Made by a program: the position numbers and the translations under genes. A stretch of 64,000 nucleotides of DNA from Arthrobacter sp. AK04 (GTDB lineage Bacteria > Actinomycetota > Actinomycetes > Actinomycetales > Micrococcaceae). The notes beneath the pieces were generated by a model. That model was not told the DNA's origin and ran no database searches. It was given only the letters and a program-made list of their open reading frames with translations. The DNA is taken from the NCBI RefSeq assembly GCF_021129155.1, contig NZ_JAJOMC010000013.1:1-64000 (forward strand), in the 5' to 3' direction. Of this stretch, positions 46,075 to 54,569 are shown piece by piece (positions within the stretch are counted from its first letter, which is position 1; every line of letters begins with the position of its first letter).

Positions 46075-46111
46075 GAGAACCGCCAGGAATCAATGATTCC
46101 GGGCGGTTCTC
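46075..46111 (+). terminator. Strong hairpin directly after tRNA-Arg
   Basis: GAGAACCGCC at 46075-46084 pairs with GGCGGTTCTC at 46102-46111 (10 bp), and an inner GGAATC/GATTCC stem follows after a one-base mismatch. It begins three bases after the tRNA CCA end. No T-run follows, so termination is likely but not certain; a processing signal is possible. Confidence 0.55.
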
Positions 46112-46369
46112 TGCGTCCCAGCAGGTTCTGCAGGTGATTGATGCCCAACGCTTGCGACACCTCCATACGGGAACTATTGGCCACGGCTGTCGATTAAACC
46201 TTTCAGCAGAGCCCAGCGCCACAGTCGGAGCGCTGCCACCGAACGAAAGGCGCGTCATCGTAGGCCGGAACACCGTGACCAGTACAAAAGCTCCCGGGCC
46301 AGCCCTGCCCCTGGTCCTGCCCAGTCACAACAACCCCGATGCCCAGTTGCGGCATATCTTTGTGGTCTC
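46112..46369. other. Intergenic region between tRNA-Arg and peptidase-like gene
   Basis: 258 bases with no gene or clear repeat. No copy of the tRNA 3' end is visible downstream, so there is no sign of an attachment site or integrated element. Confidence 0.5.
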
Positions 46370-47140
46370 GTGCTGAACTCCGACAGGACCCGGGACGGCC
46401 GCCGCGGGCCGCTTCGGCTGCTCCCCGGGTTTCTCGTTTTTGTGCTGCTCGCATCAGCGCTGGTACTCCTCGCGCCAGGCCTGCTCAGCGGTTTGCGGGG
46501 CGCCGGCGGCTCGCTGGTGTGGAACCCGGAGTGCGTTGTCGAGACCCCTGACGGGAAGGTAGGGCTCACCCGGGAGGAGGCGCAACGGGCCACAACAGCC
46601 GTCGCACTGCTGGCCCGCGGCGTGCAGCCACCGGACACCTCCGGCATTGATGCGGCGGCGTTGGAGCAGCTGGCTGCCGGCCCGTCCGATGACGCAGGCC
46701 CTTCCCTCTCCTGCCGGGGCTCGGCCGCCAGCGGACTGGGCGAAGAGCCGCTGACTGCCACGGGCCTGACACCCCGTGCCGAGCGGTTGCGCGCGGCGAT
46801 GACGGAGGTGTTTGGCCCCCAAAGTTTGGGCGGGTTCGCCCCAGGCGGCGTCGGCCAAGGACACGGAGTTGACTCCACGCACTATGACGGCCGGGCAGTG
46901 GATGTCTTCTTCCGTCCCGTGACCGAGGAAAACCGGCGCGCTGGGTGGGTGCTGGCCCACTGGCTGGTTGCCCACGCCGAGGCGCTGGATATCCAGTACG
47001 TCATCTTCGATGACCGCTTCTGGAGCGTGCACAGTTCCCGCGGGCAATGGCAGGCGTACCGCGCACCTGAGCCCGGCAACGAGATCCTGCGCCACCTCGA
47101 CCACGTCCACGTGGATGTGCTGGCCGGAGGGTCCGGCTAG
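46370..47140 (+). CDS. Secreted protein with M15/D-Ala-D-Ala peptidase-like fold
   Basis: 256 residues, GTG start. One N-terminal membrane helix (residues about 15-38) anchors an extracytoplasmic domain. The C-terminal half has the pattern STHYDGRAVDVFF and HLDHVHVDVL, which matches the zinc-ligand arrangement (SxHxxGxAxD, then HxH) of M15-type D,D-peptidases. Two cysteines in the central region (VVETPD before and LSCRGSA) could form a disulfide. Specific peptidoglycan activity is inferred. Confidence 0.75.
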   Translation: MLNSDRTRDGRRGPLRLLPGFLVFVLLASALVLLAPGLLSGLRGAGGSLVWNPECVVETPDGKVGLTREEAQRATTAVALLARGVQPPDTSGIDAAALEQLAAGPSDDAGPSLSCRGSAASGLGEEPLTATGLTPRAERLRAAMTEVFGPQSLGGFAPGGVGQGHGVDSTHYDGRAVDVFFRPVTEENRRAGWVLAHWLVAHAEALDIQYVIFDDRFWSVHSSRGQWQAYRAPEPGNEILRHLDHVHVDVLAGGSG

Positions 47141-47225
47141 GGGGCAGGCCGGCAATGCCGGGAGCCTGCCGAGGAATGTCGGTGCCTCCTCGTAGGCTGA
47201 ATCCACCAAGTTGAGGGGGTACGCA

Positions 47226-48278
47226 ATGCACGGTCCGTTATGTTCCATCATCCCGCCCTATATGCTCAGGAGGCTGGCCAGGCAGGGCGCGCCGGAGTTT
47301 TCGTCCGCGGCCAGGGCAGCCAAGGAAGCTTTAGGCCATGTGGAGTCGTTCCGTTCAGCACGGGCCAAGTCCGCGCCCGGCGCCCCGGCAGGCGTCCGCC
47401 AGGCCAAGCCCGGACCACCGGACCGGAGCATCTTCGACGCAAACAGCTCGGAGCTTCTCCCCGGCACGCTGGTGCGCAAGGAAGGCGGGCCACCTGCCGG
47501 CGACCCTGCGGCTGACGAAGCCTATGAAGGGCTGGGCCACACGCACCGGCTCTACGCCGACGTGTTCGGACGCAACTCCATCGACGGACGGGGACTGCCC
47601 CTGAACGCCACGGTCCACTTCGGCCAGCTTTACGACAACGCCTTTTGGGACGGGAAGCAGATGGTCTTCGGCGACGGGGACGGTGAAGTCTTTGAACGGT
47701 TTACAAAATCCCTGAGCGTCATCGGGCACGAGCTCGCCCACGGCGTCACGCAGTATTCAGCTGCGCTTGTGTACCGGAACCAGGCCGGCGCCCTCAATGA
47801 ATCCATGTCCGACGTCTTCGGCGCGCTGGTGGAACAATACGTCAAGAACCAGTCCGCCGCCGAGGCCAGCTGGCTTATCGGCGAGGGCATCTTCACTCCC
47901 GAAGTGGAAGGCCGCGCCTTGCGCTCCCTGAAGGCCCCCGGAACGGCGTACGACGACGACGTGCTGGGTAAGGACCCCCAGCCGGACACGATGGACACCT
48001 ACGTGAGGACCAGCGCGGACAACGGCGGCGTCCACATCAATTCCGGCATCCCCAACCGCGCCTTCTACCTCGTGGCGGAGTCTCTCGGCGGAAACGCCTG
48101 GGACTCCCCCGGGCGCATCTGGTACGAGGCACTCACCGGCGGATCGCTTCCCCCTGCTGCCACCTTCAGGGTCTTCGCCCGCGCCACGGTTGAATCAGCC
48201 GTAGAGCTCTTCGGTTCCGGATCACCGGAGCATGACGCCGTACAGCTGGCGTGGGAAACTGTGAAGGTCAAGCTCTAA
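47226..48278 (+). CDS. M4 family (thermolysin-like) metallopeptidase
   Basis: 350 residues from ATG 47226, after GAGGGGG. Zinc motif HELAH at residues 168-172, the third ligand in NESMSDVFG (Glu192) and a HINSGIPNRAFYLVA segment. It has no signal peptide and only a short propeptide, like the protealysin subgroup, which stay cytoplasmic or leave by unknown means. The inhibitor gene follows 60 bases downstream. Confidence 0.93.
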   Translation: MHGPLCSIIPPYMLRRLARQGAPEFSSAARAAKEALGHVESFRSARAKSAPGAPAGVRQAKPGPPDRSIFDANSSELLPGTLVRKEGGPPAGDPAADEAYEGLGHTHRLYADVFGRNSIDGRGLPLNATVHFGQLYDNAFWDGKQMVFGDGDGEVFERFTKSLSVIGHELAHGVTQYSAALVYRNQAGALNESMSDVFGALVEQYVKNQSAAEASWLIGEGIFTPEVEGRALRSLKAPGTAYDDDVLGKDPQPDTMDTYVRTSADNGGVHINSGIPNRAFYLVAESLGGNAWDSPGRIWYEALTGGSLPPAATFRVFARATVESAVELFGSGSPEHDAVQLAWETVKVKL

Positions 48279-48338
48279 CAAACGCCCGGCTGGCGCAGTT
48301 TGGCCGCCGGGCTGCAGGGGAAGCCCAAGGACCAGGCC

Positions 48339-48671
48339 ATGAAGATCAGCGTTGAGCGCACCGGAGGAATCGCAGCGATACCCCGGGTGTGGACTGTGGA
48401 AGCCCGCTCCGAGACCGCTATCAGCCAGTGGCAGCCCATTGTGGAAGCCTGCCCATGGGATTCGGTGCCCAGGACGCCCAGGGCTGCGGCAGAGGAGTTC
48501 GCTGGGCACCAGCCGGACCGGTTCATCTACTCCATCCGGGCCGGCCAGCACCGGGCCGCGCTTCCCGAGCAGGCCGTGACCGGGCCGTGGCGGGTGCTGG
48601 TGGACAGTACCCGGGAAGCCGCCGAGGCATCCCGGGTCCAGCGGCGGCAGGACGGCGCGTCCCCCGGCTGA
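48339..48671 (+). CDS. Protealysin inhibitor, emfourin family
   Basis: 110 residues from ATG 48339 with AAGGA upstream. Matches the emfourin pattern: MKISVERTGGIAAIPRVWTV at the start, DRFIYSIRAG and a C-terminal RVLVDSTREAAE. Emfourin binds and blocks the M4 protease encoded by the adjacent gene. The pair acts as a protease-inhibitor module. Confidence 0.88.
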   Translation: MKISVERTGGIAAIPRVWTVEARSETAISQWQPIVEACPWDSVPRTPRAAAEEFAGHQPDRFIYSIRAGQHRAALPEQAVTGPWRVLVDSTREAAEASRVQRRQDGASPG

Positions 48672-48680
48672 GTGGGCGGA

Positions 48681-48751
48681 AAGCCCGGCTGGGTCAACGC
48701 AAGCCCCGCTGGGTAAACGCAAGCCCCGCTGGGTGCGCAGAAGGCTCCGCT
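48681..48751. repeat. 20-base tandem repeat, 3.5 copies
   Basis: Units at 48681-48700, 48701-48720, 48721-48740 and a half copy to 48751. Each begins AAGCCC and contains GCTGGGT, with sequence drift in the last unit. It lies after the emfourin stop and before the divergent regulator gene end. The repeated string does not look like a terminator; its role is unknown. Confidence 0.75.
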
Positions 48752-48788
48752 GCAGCTTCAGCCGGAGTACGCTCCGGCCAGGCAGTAG

Positions 48789-49757
48789 CTACCCCGCCTC
48801 AGCCAGTTGGCCGCGGAAGGCCCTGCGGTATGACTGCGGACTGGTGTCCAGGACCTTGGCGAAGTGGTGGCGCAACAGGACAGGATGCCCGAAACCTGAC
48901 TCCCTGGCGATCTCGTCGATGTTCAAGTCAGTGGATTCAAGGAGCTCCTGGGCGCGGAGTACGCGCTGCGAGTTGAGCCAGGCGGCAGGGGTGGCTCCGG
49001 TCTCCGACCTGAACCGCCTCGCAAAGGTTCTCGGAGACATGTGGACCCGTGCCGCCAGCTCGTTCACCGTGTGCTCGCGCTCCAGGTTTTCCACCATCCA
49101 GCGCAGCAGTTTCTCCATGGGCGCGGAACCGCAGGTGGGCATGGGCCGGTCGATAAACTGCGCCTGGCCGCCGTCGCGGTGCGGAGGAACCACCATGTCC
49201 CTTGCTATCGCGGCAGCCACGTGCGCCCCCAACTCCACGCGCACCAGGTGGAGGCACGCATCGATCCCTGCGGCGGTGCCGGCGGAGGAGATGATGTTGC
49301 CGTCCTGGACGTACAGGACGTTCTCGTCAACCTGCACGAGCGGATGCTCGGCGGCCAGCTGGCCGGAATAGTGCCAGTGGGTGGTGCAGCGGCGCCCGTC
49401 GAGCAGGCCGGCACGGGCCAGCGCAAAAGCGCCGGAGCAGATGGACATGACCCAGGCACCCCGGGCATCGGCAGCGCGGAGCGCCTCCAAAACCTGTTCG
49501 GGCAGCTCCTCGTCCCTGCCATAGGGTGCCATGATGACCAGGTCCGCATCCTGTGTGGCTTCGAGCCCCAGGCCCACGTTCATGGAGAGCCCCGACTTCA
49601 ACGGCACGTTTCCGGGGTAAGCGGTGCACACGCGGAAATCGAAAGCCGGAACGCCGCTTCCCCTGGCCGATCTGTCGATGCCGAACACTTCGCACGCGGT
49701 CCCGAATTCGAACATCGAGAAGTTGGGAACCACGATGACTGCCACTGATTTGAGCAT
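48789..49757 (-). CDS. GlxA family transcriptional regulator (DJ-1/PfpI plus AraC)
   Basis: 322 residues. The N-terminal DJ-1/PfpI-like domain has the nucleophile-elbow MSICSGAFALARAG. The C-terminal AraC domain has two helix-turn-helix motifs (VNELAARVHMSPRTFARRF and IDEIARESGFGHPVLLRHHF). It probably activates or represses a gene for a small-molecule pathway; no such target is adjacent except the small membrane protein at 49839. Confidence 0.93.
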   Translation of the reverse strand: MLKSVAVIVVPNFSMFEFGTACEVFGIDRSARGSGVPAFDFRVCTAYPGNVPLKSGLSMNVGLGLEATQDADLVIMAPYGRDEELPEQVLEALRAADARGAWVMSICSGAFALARAGLLDGRRCTTHWHYSGQLAAEHPLVQVDENVLYVQDGNIISSAGTAAGIDACLHLVRVELGAHVAAAIARDMVVPPHRDGGQAQFIDRPMPTCGSAPMEKLLRWMVENLEREHTVNELAARVHMSPRTFARRFRSETGATPAAWLNSQRVLRAQELLESTDLNIDEIARESGFGHPVLLRHHFAKVLDTSPQSYRRAFRGQLAEAG

Positions 49758-49838
49758 GTCTCCATTGTGGCAGTAATTTTAGCTTTTTGGGCATTTCTGC
49801 CACTTTTTTCAGCGTGGCACCAGGAGAAGCATGGAGGT

Positions 49839-50006
49839 ATGGAAATCCTCATAACCGCCCTCCTCATCGTGATCCTCCTCGTTATCGCCGCCACCCTTTC
49901 AGCCCTCCTGCGTGACGGAAGGGGACATACGCCTCCGGTCGAATCCCACGAGGCATGGTCCGCCCTGGACCTTCCCAGCATCAACTACACGCTTCGCGTC
50001 TTCTAA
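49839..50006 (+). CDS. Small membrane protein
   Basis: 55 residues from ATG 49839; the longer frame from 49767 lacks a ribosome site. An AGGAGAAGC site lies about 10 bases upstream, while GGAGGT directly abuts the ATG. It is one hydrophobic helix (ILITALLIVILLVIAATLSAL) followed by a polar tail. It is divergent from the GlxA-type gene and precedes hrpA. No homologue is known to me. Confidence 0.55.
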   Translation: MEILITALLIVILLVIAATLSALLRDGRGHTPPVESHEAWSALDLPSINYTLRVF

Positions 50007-50082
50007 CCACCCCCCGATCCGGAAACAACTGCAGATAGTCGAAACGGGATGCCCGGGCTCCCGCAGTAGACTGTCAGCAGAC

Positions 50083-53000
50083 ATGACACTTCACATCGCC
50101 TATCCCGCTGAGCTGCCGGTTTCCGAACGGCGCGAAGACCTGATGGCAGCCATCGCAGCAAACCAGGTCACCATCATCGCCGGCGAGACCGGCTCCGGTA
50201 AGACCACCCAGATACCCAAGATGTGCCTTGAGCTTGGCCTGGGTGAGAATGGCCTGATCGGCCATACCCAGCCCCGCCGGCTTGCCGCGCGCACCGTGGC
50301 CGAGCGCATCGCGGAGGAGTTGGGCGTGGACATCGGCCAGGAGGTGGGCTTCCAGGTCCGCTTCACCGGCGAAGTCAGCCGCGCCACGAAGATCAAGCTG
50401 ATGACTGACGGCATCCTGCTGGCGGAGATCCAGCGGGACAAGCTGCTCCGCAAGTACAACGCAATCATCATCGATGAGGCCCACGAGCGCAGCCTGAACA
50501 TCGACTTCATCCTGGGCTACCTGAAGCGGATCCTGCCGCAGCGGCCGGATCTCAAGGTGATCATTACCTCCGCCACCATCGACCCCCAGCGGTTTGCCAA
50601 CCATTTCGGCACAGCCGAAAACCCCGCCCCCATCGTCGAGGTCTCCGGACGGACCTACCCCGTGGAGATCCGCTACCGCCCGCTGTCCCAGCCGCCCGGA
50701 GGAGCGGCCGCGGATGACGACGGAAATGGTTCCGACGACGAACTTGAGGAAGACCGGGACCCGCTCGACGCCGTCTGCGACGCCGTGGACGAACTCGCCG
50801 CCGAGGCACCCGGCGACATCCTGGTCTTCTTTTCCGGCGAGCGCGAGATCCGGGATGCGGCCGACGCGCTGCAGGCCCGCATCCAGTCGAACCGCCGGCT
50901 GGCCGGAACCGAAGTCCTGCCCCTCTTCGCGCGGCTGAGCCTGCAGGAACAGCACAAGGTGTTCCACCCGGGCAACAAACGCCGGATCGTGCTGGCCACC
51001 AACGTGGCCGAAACGTCACTCACGGTGCCGGGCATCAAATACGTCATCGACACCGGAACCGCCCGTATCTCCAGGTACTCGCACCGCACCAAGGTCCAGC
51101 GCCTGCCCATCGAGCGGGTCTCGCAGGCGTCCGCCAACCAGCGTTCGGGGCGGTGCGGCCGCGTCTCGGACGGCATTGCAATCCGCCTCTACTCCGAGGA
51201 AGACTTCGATTCCCGGCCCCTCTACACGGACCCGGAGATCCTGCGGACCAACCTCGCTGCCGTCATCCTGCAGATGACCGCCATGGGAGTGGCCCGCGGG
51301 CCCAAGGACGTCGAAAACTTCCCGTTCGTGGAACCACCTGAAACGCGGGCAATTAACGACGGCGTCACGCTGCTCCGCGAACTCGGCGCCCTTGCAGCCG
51401 CCCGGCCGCAGAACGGCACGGACGGGGCGAAAAGCGGCGGCGGGCTCACCGCCGTCGGGCAAAAGCTTGCCCAGCTGCCGGTGGATCCCCGGCTGGGCCG
51501 GATGATCGTGGAAGCAGGAAAACGGGGCTGTGTCCGCGAAGTCATGATCCTGGCTGCCGCGCTCACCATCCAGGACCCACGCGAGCGCCCAACGGACAAG
51601 CAGCAGCTTGCGGCGGAAAAGCACAACCGTTTCAAGGACGAAAATTCGGATTTCACCGGATTCCTTAACCTCTGGAACTACCTGCAGGAGAAGCAGCAGG
51701 AGCTCTCGTCGTCGGCCTTCCGCCGGATGTGCCGGGCAGAGTTCATCAACTACCTGCGCGTGCGCGAATGGCAGGATCTGTTTGCCCAGCTGCGCCAGCT
51801 GGCCCGGCCCCTGGGCATCAGCCTCGACAACAAGCGCCTGGCCGATCCCGTGGGCAACCACGATGGCATCCACATCAGCCTCCTTTCCGGGCTCCTGAGC
51901 CACATCGGCATTTTGGACGAGCGCAAGCGCGAGTACGCCGGAGCGCGCGGGTCCCGTTTCGCGATTTTCCCCGGCTCGGCCCTTTTCAAGAAGTCCCCCA
52001 CGTTCGTGATGGCCGCGGAACTGGTGGAAACCAGCCGGCTCTGGGCCAGGGTGGCTGCCAGGTTCGATCCCGCGTGGGCGGAGCAGGTGGCGCCGGACCT
52101 GGTGAAGCGCAGCTACAGTGAACCGCACTGGTCCACGCGGCAGGGTGCCGTGATGGCCTACGAGAAGGTCACCCTTTACGGCGTGCCCATCATCGCCCAG
52201 CGCAGGATCAATTACGGCAGGGTTGACCCGGTGGTAGCCCGGGAGCTGTTTATCCGGCATGCCCTGGTGGAGGGCGACTGGAAAACGCACCACAAGTTCT
52301 TCCACCGCAACCGTGCCCTCCTGAATGAGGTCGAGGAGCTGGAGGCCAGGATGCGCCGCCGGGACCTCCTGGTGGATGACGAGACGCTGTTCGAGTTCTA
52401 CGATGCGCGGATCGGACCGGACGTGGTGTCCGAGCGGCACTTCGACAAGTGGTGGAAGGAGGCGCGGCAGAAGAACCCGGACCTCCTGGACTACGACAAG
52501 TCGCTCCTCCTCAGCGACGACGCCGACGACCTCGACGACTCCGCCTACCCCAAAACCTGGCTGCACAAGGGCTTCGAACTTCCCCTGAGCTATGAGTTCC
52601 ACCCTGTTGCCCCGGGCTCACCGCCCAATCCTTCCGATGGCGTGACAGCTGAAGTGCCCGTCCTGTTCCTCAACCAGCTGGAAGATAAAGCCTTCCGCTG
52701 GCTGATTCCCGGGCAGCGCGTGGAGCTGGTGACAGCCCTGATCAAGTCGCTGCCCAAGCAGATCCGGAAGAACTTCGTCCCTGCCCCGGACGTGGCACGC
52801 CAGGCGGTGGCAGTGCTGGAAGCTGACTTCGATCCGGCCGCCGACGACCTGGAACCCTCCCTTGAGCTCGCCCTGCGCCGCATCCGCGGACACGTTGTCC
52901 CCCCGGGGTCGTGGAACTGGGATGCCGTCCCCGCCCACCTTCGCGTCTCGTTCAGGGTGGTGGACAGCAAGGGCAAGGTCCTGGATGAGGGCAAGGACCT

Positions 53001-54081
53001 CGCGGCACTGCAGGAGAAACTTGCTCCGGCCACCCGGCGGGCCATTGCCGAATCCCTGGGTGCCACGCCCGCCTCCACCGCTCCCGGCGGGGCCAAGGGC
53101 ACCGGCAACGGCAGGAAGGCCGGGCAGGGAGACGGCAAAGGGCACGACGCCGGCTCCCCCGCGGCAGGGCAGCCGGCCGCAGTGCCGGCAGCCGCAGCTT
53201 CGGCAGGTTTCAGGGAGCAGGCAGGTCTGACGGAATGGAGCTTCGGCACCCTTCAGCGGCAGGTCAGCAACACAGTCAAGGGCCACACCGTCACCGGGTA
53301 TCCGGCGCTTGTGGACCAGGGAACGTCCGTGGCGCTCCGGGTCTTCCAGACGGCGGCAGAACAGGCGGAGGCGATGCGCGGCGGCGTGATCCGCCTGCTC
53401 GCCCTGCGCGTCCCGGCACCGGACCGCTACGTGCTGGAGCACTTGAGCAACACCGAGAAACTGACGTTCAGCCAGAACCCGCACGGCTCCGTCTCAGCCC
53501 TGATCGCGGACTGCGCTCTGGCAGCCCTCGACAAACTCACGCCCCAGGACCTTCCGTGGGACCGGGAATCCTTTGACCGCCTGTATGAGGTGGTCCGGGC
53601 CGAACTGATCGACACCGTGTTCAGCGTGACCGCCGTGGTGGAGCGGATCCTTGCCAGCACGCGGCGGATCGAAAAGCAGCTGAAGGGGACCACCAGCCTG
53701 GCCCTCATTTCTGCCCTCAACGACGTCAAGAGCCAACTGGAGCAGCTGGTGTACCCGGGCTTTGTGGCACGGACGGGCTACGCACAGCTCAGCCAGCTGC
53801 CCAGATACCTTTCCGCCATCGAGAAGCGGCTGGAACGCCTGCCGGGCAACGTGCAGCGGGACGCCCTCAACATGGCCGTGGTGCAGCGGCTTGAGGACGA
53901 CTACGACGACGCCGTGTCTGCCCTGCTTCCCGGACGCAAGACCGGACCTGAATTAACCCAGGTGCGCTGGATGATTGAAGAGCTCCGGGTGAGCCTCTTC
54001 GCCGTCGAACTCGGCACAGCGTATTCGGTGTCCGAGAAGCGTATCCGGGCCGTGCTCAACAAAGCACTGGCCCCGGCGTAG
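50083..54081 (+). CDS. hrpA: ATP-dependent RNA helicase HrpA
   Basis: 1332 residues from ATG 50083; earlier codons (49912 onward) overlap the small upstream gene. Walker A GETGSGKTTQ near residue 40, DEAH in IIIDEAHERS, SAT in ITSATID, and a motif VI QRSGRCGRV. The C-terminal DUF3418 region is long and contains a Gly/Ala/Lys-rich linker near residues 1005-1040. HrpA acts on structured mRNA and stalled ribosomes. A terminator-like hairpin follows. Confidence 0.96.
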   Translation: MTLHIAYPAELPVSERREDLMAAIAANQVTIIAGETGSGKTTQIPKMCLELGLGENGLIGHTQPRRLAARTVAERIAEELGVDIGQEVGFQVRFTGEVSRATKIKLMTDGILLAEIQRDKLLRKYNAIIIDEAHERSLNIDFILGYLKRILPQRPDLKVIITSATIDPQRFANHFGTAENPAPIVEVSGRTYPVEIRYRPLSQPPGGAAADDDGNGSDDELEEDRDPLDAVCDAVDELAAEAPGDILVFFSGEREIRDAADALQARIQSNRRLAGTEVLPLFARLSLQEQHKVFHPGNKRRIVLATNVAETSLTVPGIKYVIDTGTARISRYSHRTKVQRLPIERVSQASANQRSGRCGRVSDGIAIRLYSEEDFDSRPLYTDPEILRTNLAAVILQMTAMGVARGPKDVENFPFVEPPETRAINDGVTLLRELGALAAARPQNGTDGAKSGGGLTAVGQKLAQLPVDPRLGRMIVEAGKRGCVREVMILAAALTIQDPRERPTDKQQLAAEKHNRFKDENSDFTGFLNLWNYLQEKQQELSSSAFRRMCRAEFINYLRVREWQDLFAQLRQLARPLGISLDNKRLADPVGNHDGIHISLLSGLLSHIGILDERKREYAGARGSRFAIFPGSALFKKSPTFVMAAELVETSRLWARVAARFDPAWAEQVAPDLVKRSYSEPHWSTRQGAVMAYEKVTLYGVPIIAQRRINYGRVDPVVARELFIRHALVEGDWKTHHKFFHRNRALLNEVEELEARMRRRDLLVDDETLFEFYDARIGPDVVSERHFDKWWKEARQKNPDLLDYDKSLLLSDDADDLDDSAYPKTWLHKGFELPLSYEFHPVAPGSPPNPSDGVTAEVPVLFLNQLEDKAFRWLIPGQRVELVTALIKSLPKQIRKNFVPAPDVARQAVAVLEADFDPAADDLEPSLELALRRIRGHVVPPGSWNWDAVPAHLRVSFRVVDSKGKVLDEGKDLAALQEKLAPATRRAIAESLGATPASTAPGGAKGTGNGRKAGQGDGKGHDAGSPAAGQPAAVPAAAASAGFREQAGLTEWSFGTLQRQVSNTVKGHTVTGYPALVDQGTSVALRVFQTAAEQAEAMRGGVIRLLALRVPAPDRYVLEHLSNTEKLTFSQNPHGSVSALIADCALAALDKLTPQDLPWDRESFDRLYEVVRAELIDTVFSVTAVVERILASTRRIEKQLKGTTSLALISALNDVKSQLEQLVYPGFVARTGYAQLSQLPRYLSAIEKRLERLPGNVQRDALNMAVVQRLEDDYDDAVSALLPGRKTGPELTQVRWMIEELRVSLFAVELGTAYSVSEKRIRAVLNKALAPA

Positions 54082-54105
54082 GGCTCTTCTTTCCCGCCAG
54101 GCAAC

Positions 54106-54133
54106 GGCGCGGATCCCGGACCGGGTCCGCGCC
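54106..54133. terminator. Bidirectional hairpin between hrpA and HIT genes
   Basis: GGCGCGGA pairs with TCCGCGCC, then CCCGG with CCGGG inside, giving a long GC-rich stem with a tiny loop. It sits in the 62-base gap between the convergent genes hrpA and the HIT protein gene. No strong T-run is present on either side. Confidence 0.65.
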
Positions 54134-54143
54134 GTACCGGGTT

Positions 54144-54569
54144 TCAGGCCGGAACGAACTCCCCGTATCCGGCGGCCCGGAGGCCCTGGCGGAGCTTCTC
54201 CGCATTGGCGTCGAGGATGTCGGGGTCCGGGTTCTGGTCCGCGGTGGCAAAGTTGAACTCCGCCATGCTCCGGGAAGGCCAGACATGAACGTGGAGGTGG
54301 TTGATCTCGTAGCCGGCCACAATCAGGCCCGCCCTTGCCGCGCCGAAGACATCCACCTGGACCGCGCCGATCCGGCGGGCCACTTCCATGACTTTGGCCA
54401 GCGTTTCGGGAGAGGCGTCGGTCCAGCGGTCCACTTCCTCGGTGGGAACCACCAGCGTGTGGCCATCGGCGAGCGGCCCCGTGGTGAGGAAAGCGCCAAC
54501 ATCGGGTTCCCGCCATACGAAGCGGCCCGGGATTTCGCCGTTCAGGATCCTGGTAAAGAGAGTGCTCAT
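54144..54569 (-). CDS. HIT family nucleotide-binding hydrolase
   Basis: 141 residues. The histidine triad is HLHVHV near residues 90-95. HIT proteins hydrolyse nucleotide conjugates such as aminoacyl- or acyl-AMP. It overlaps the alcohol dehydrogenase gene by four bases (ATGA) and is the last gene of this three-gene run. Confidence 0.94.
   Translation of the reverse strand: MSTLFTRILNGEIPGRFVWREPDVGAFLTTGPLADGHTLVVPTEEVDRWTDASPETLAKVMEVARRIGAVQVDVFGAARAGLIVAGYEINHLHVHVWPSRSMAEFNFATADQNPDPDILDANAEKLRQGLRAAGYGEFVPA

Noticed and set aside
45997..46369. Prophage or integrative-element attachment site at tRNA-Arg
   Set aside because: No second copy of the tRNA 3' end and no integrase gene were found in the window.
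51016..52602. 528-codon minus-strand open frame opposite hrpA
   Set aside because: Antisense shadow of the helicase; no recognised motif.
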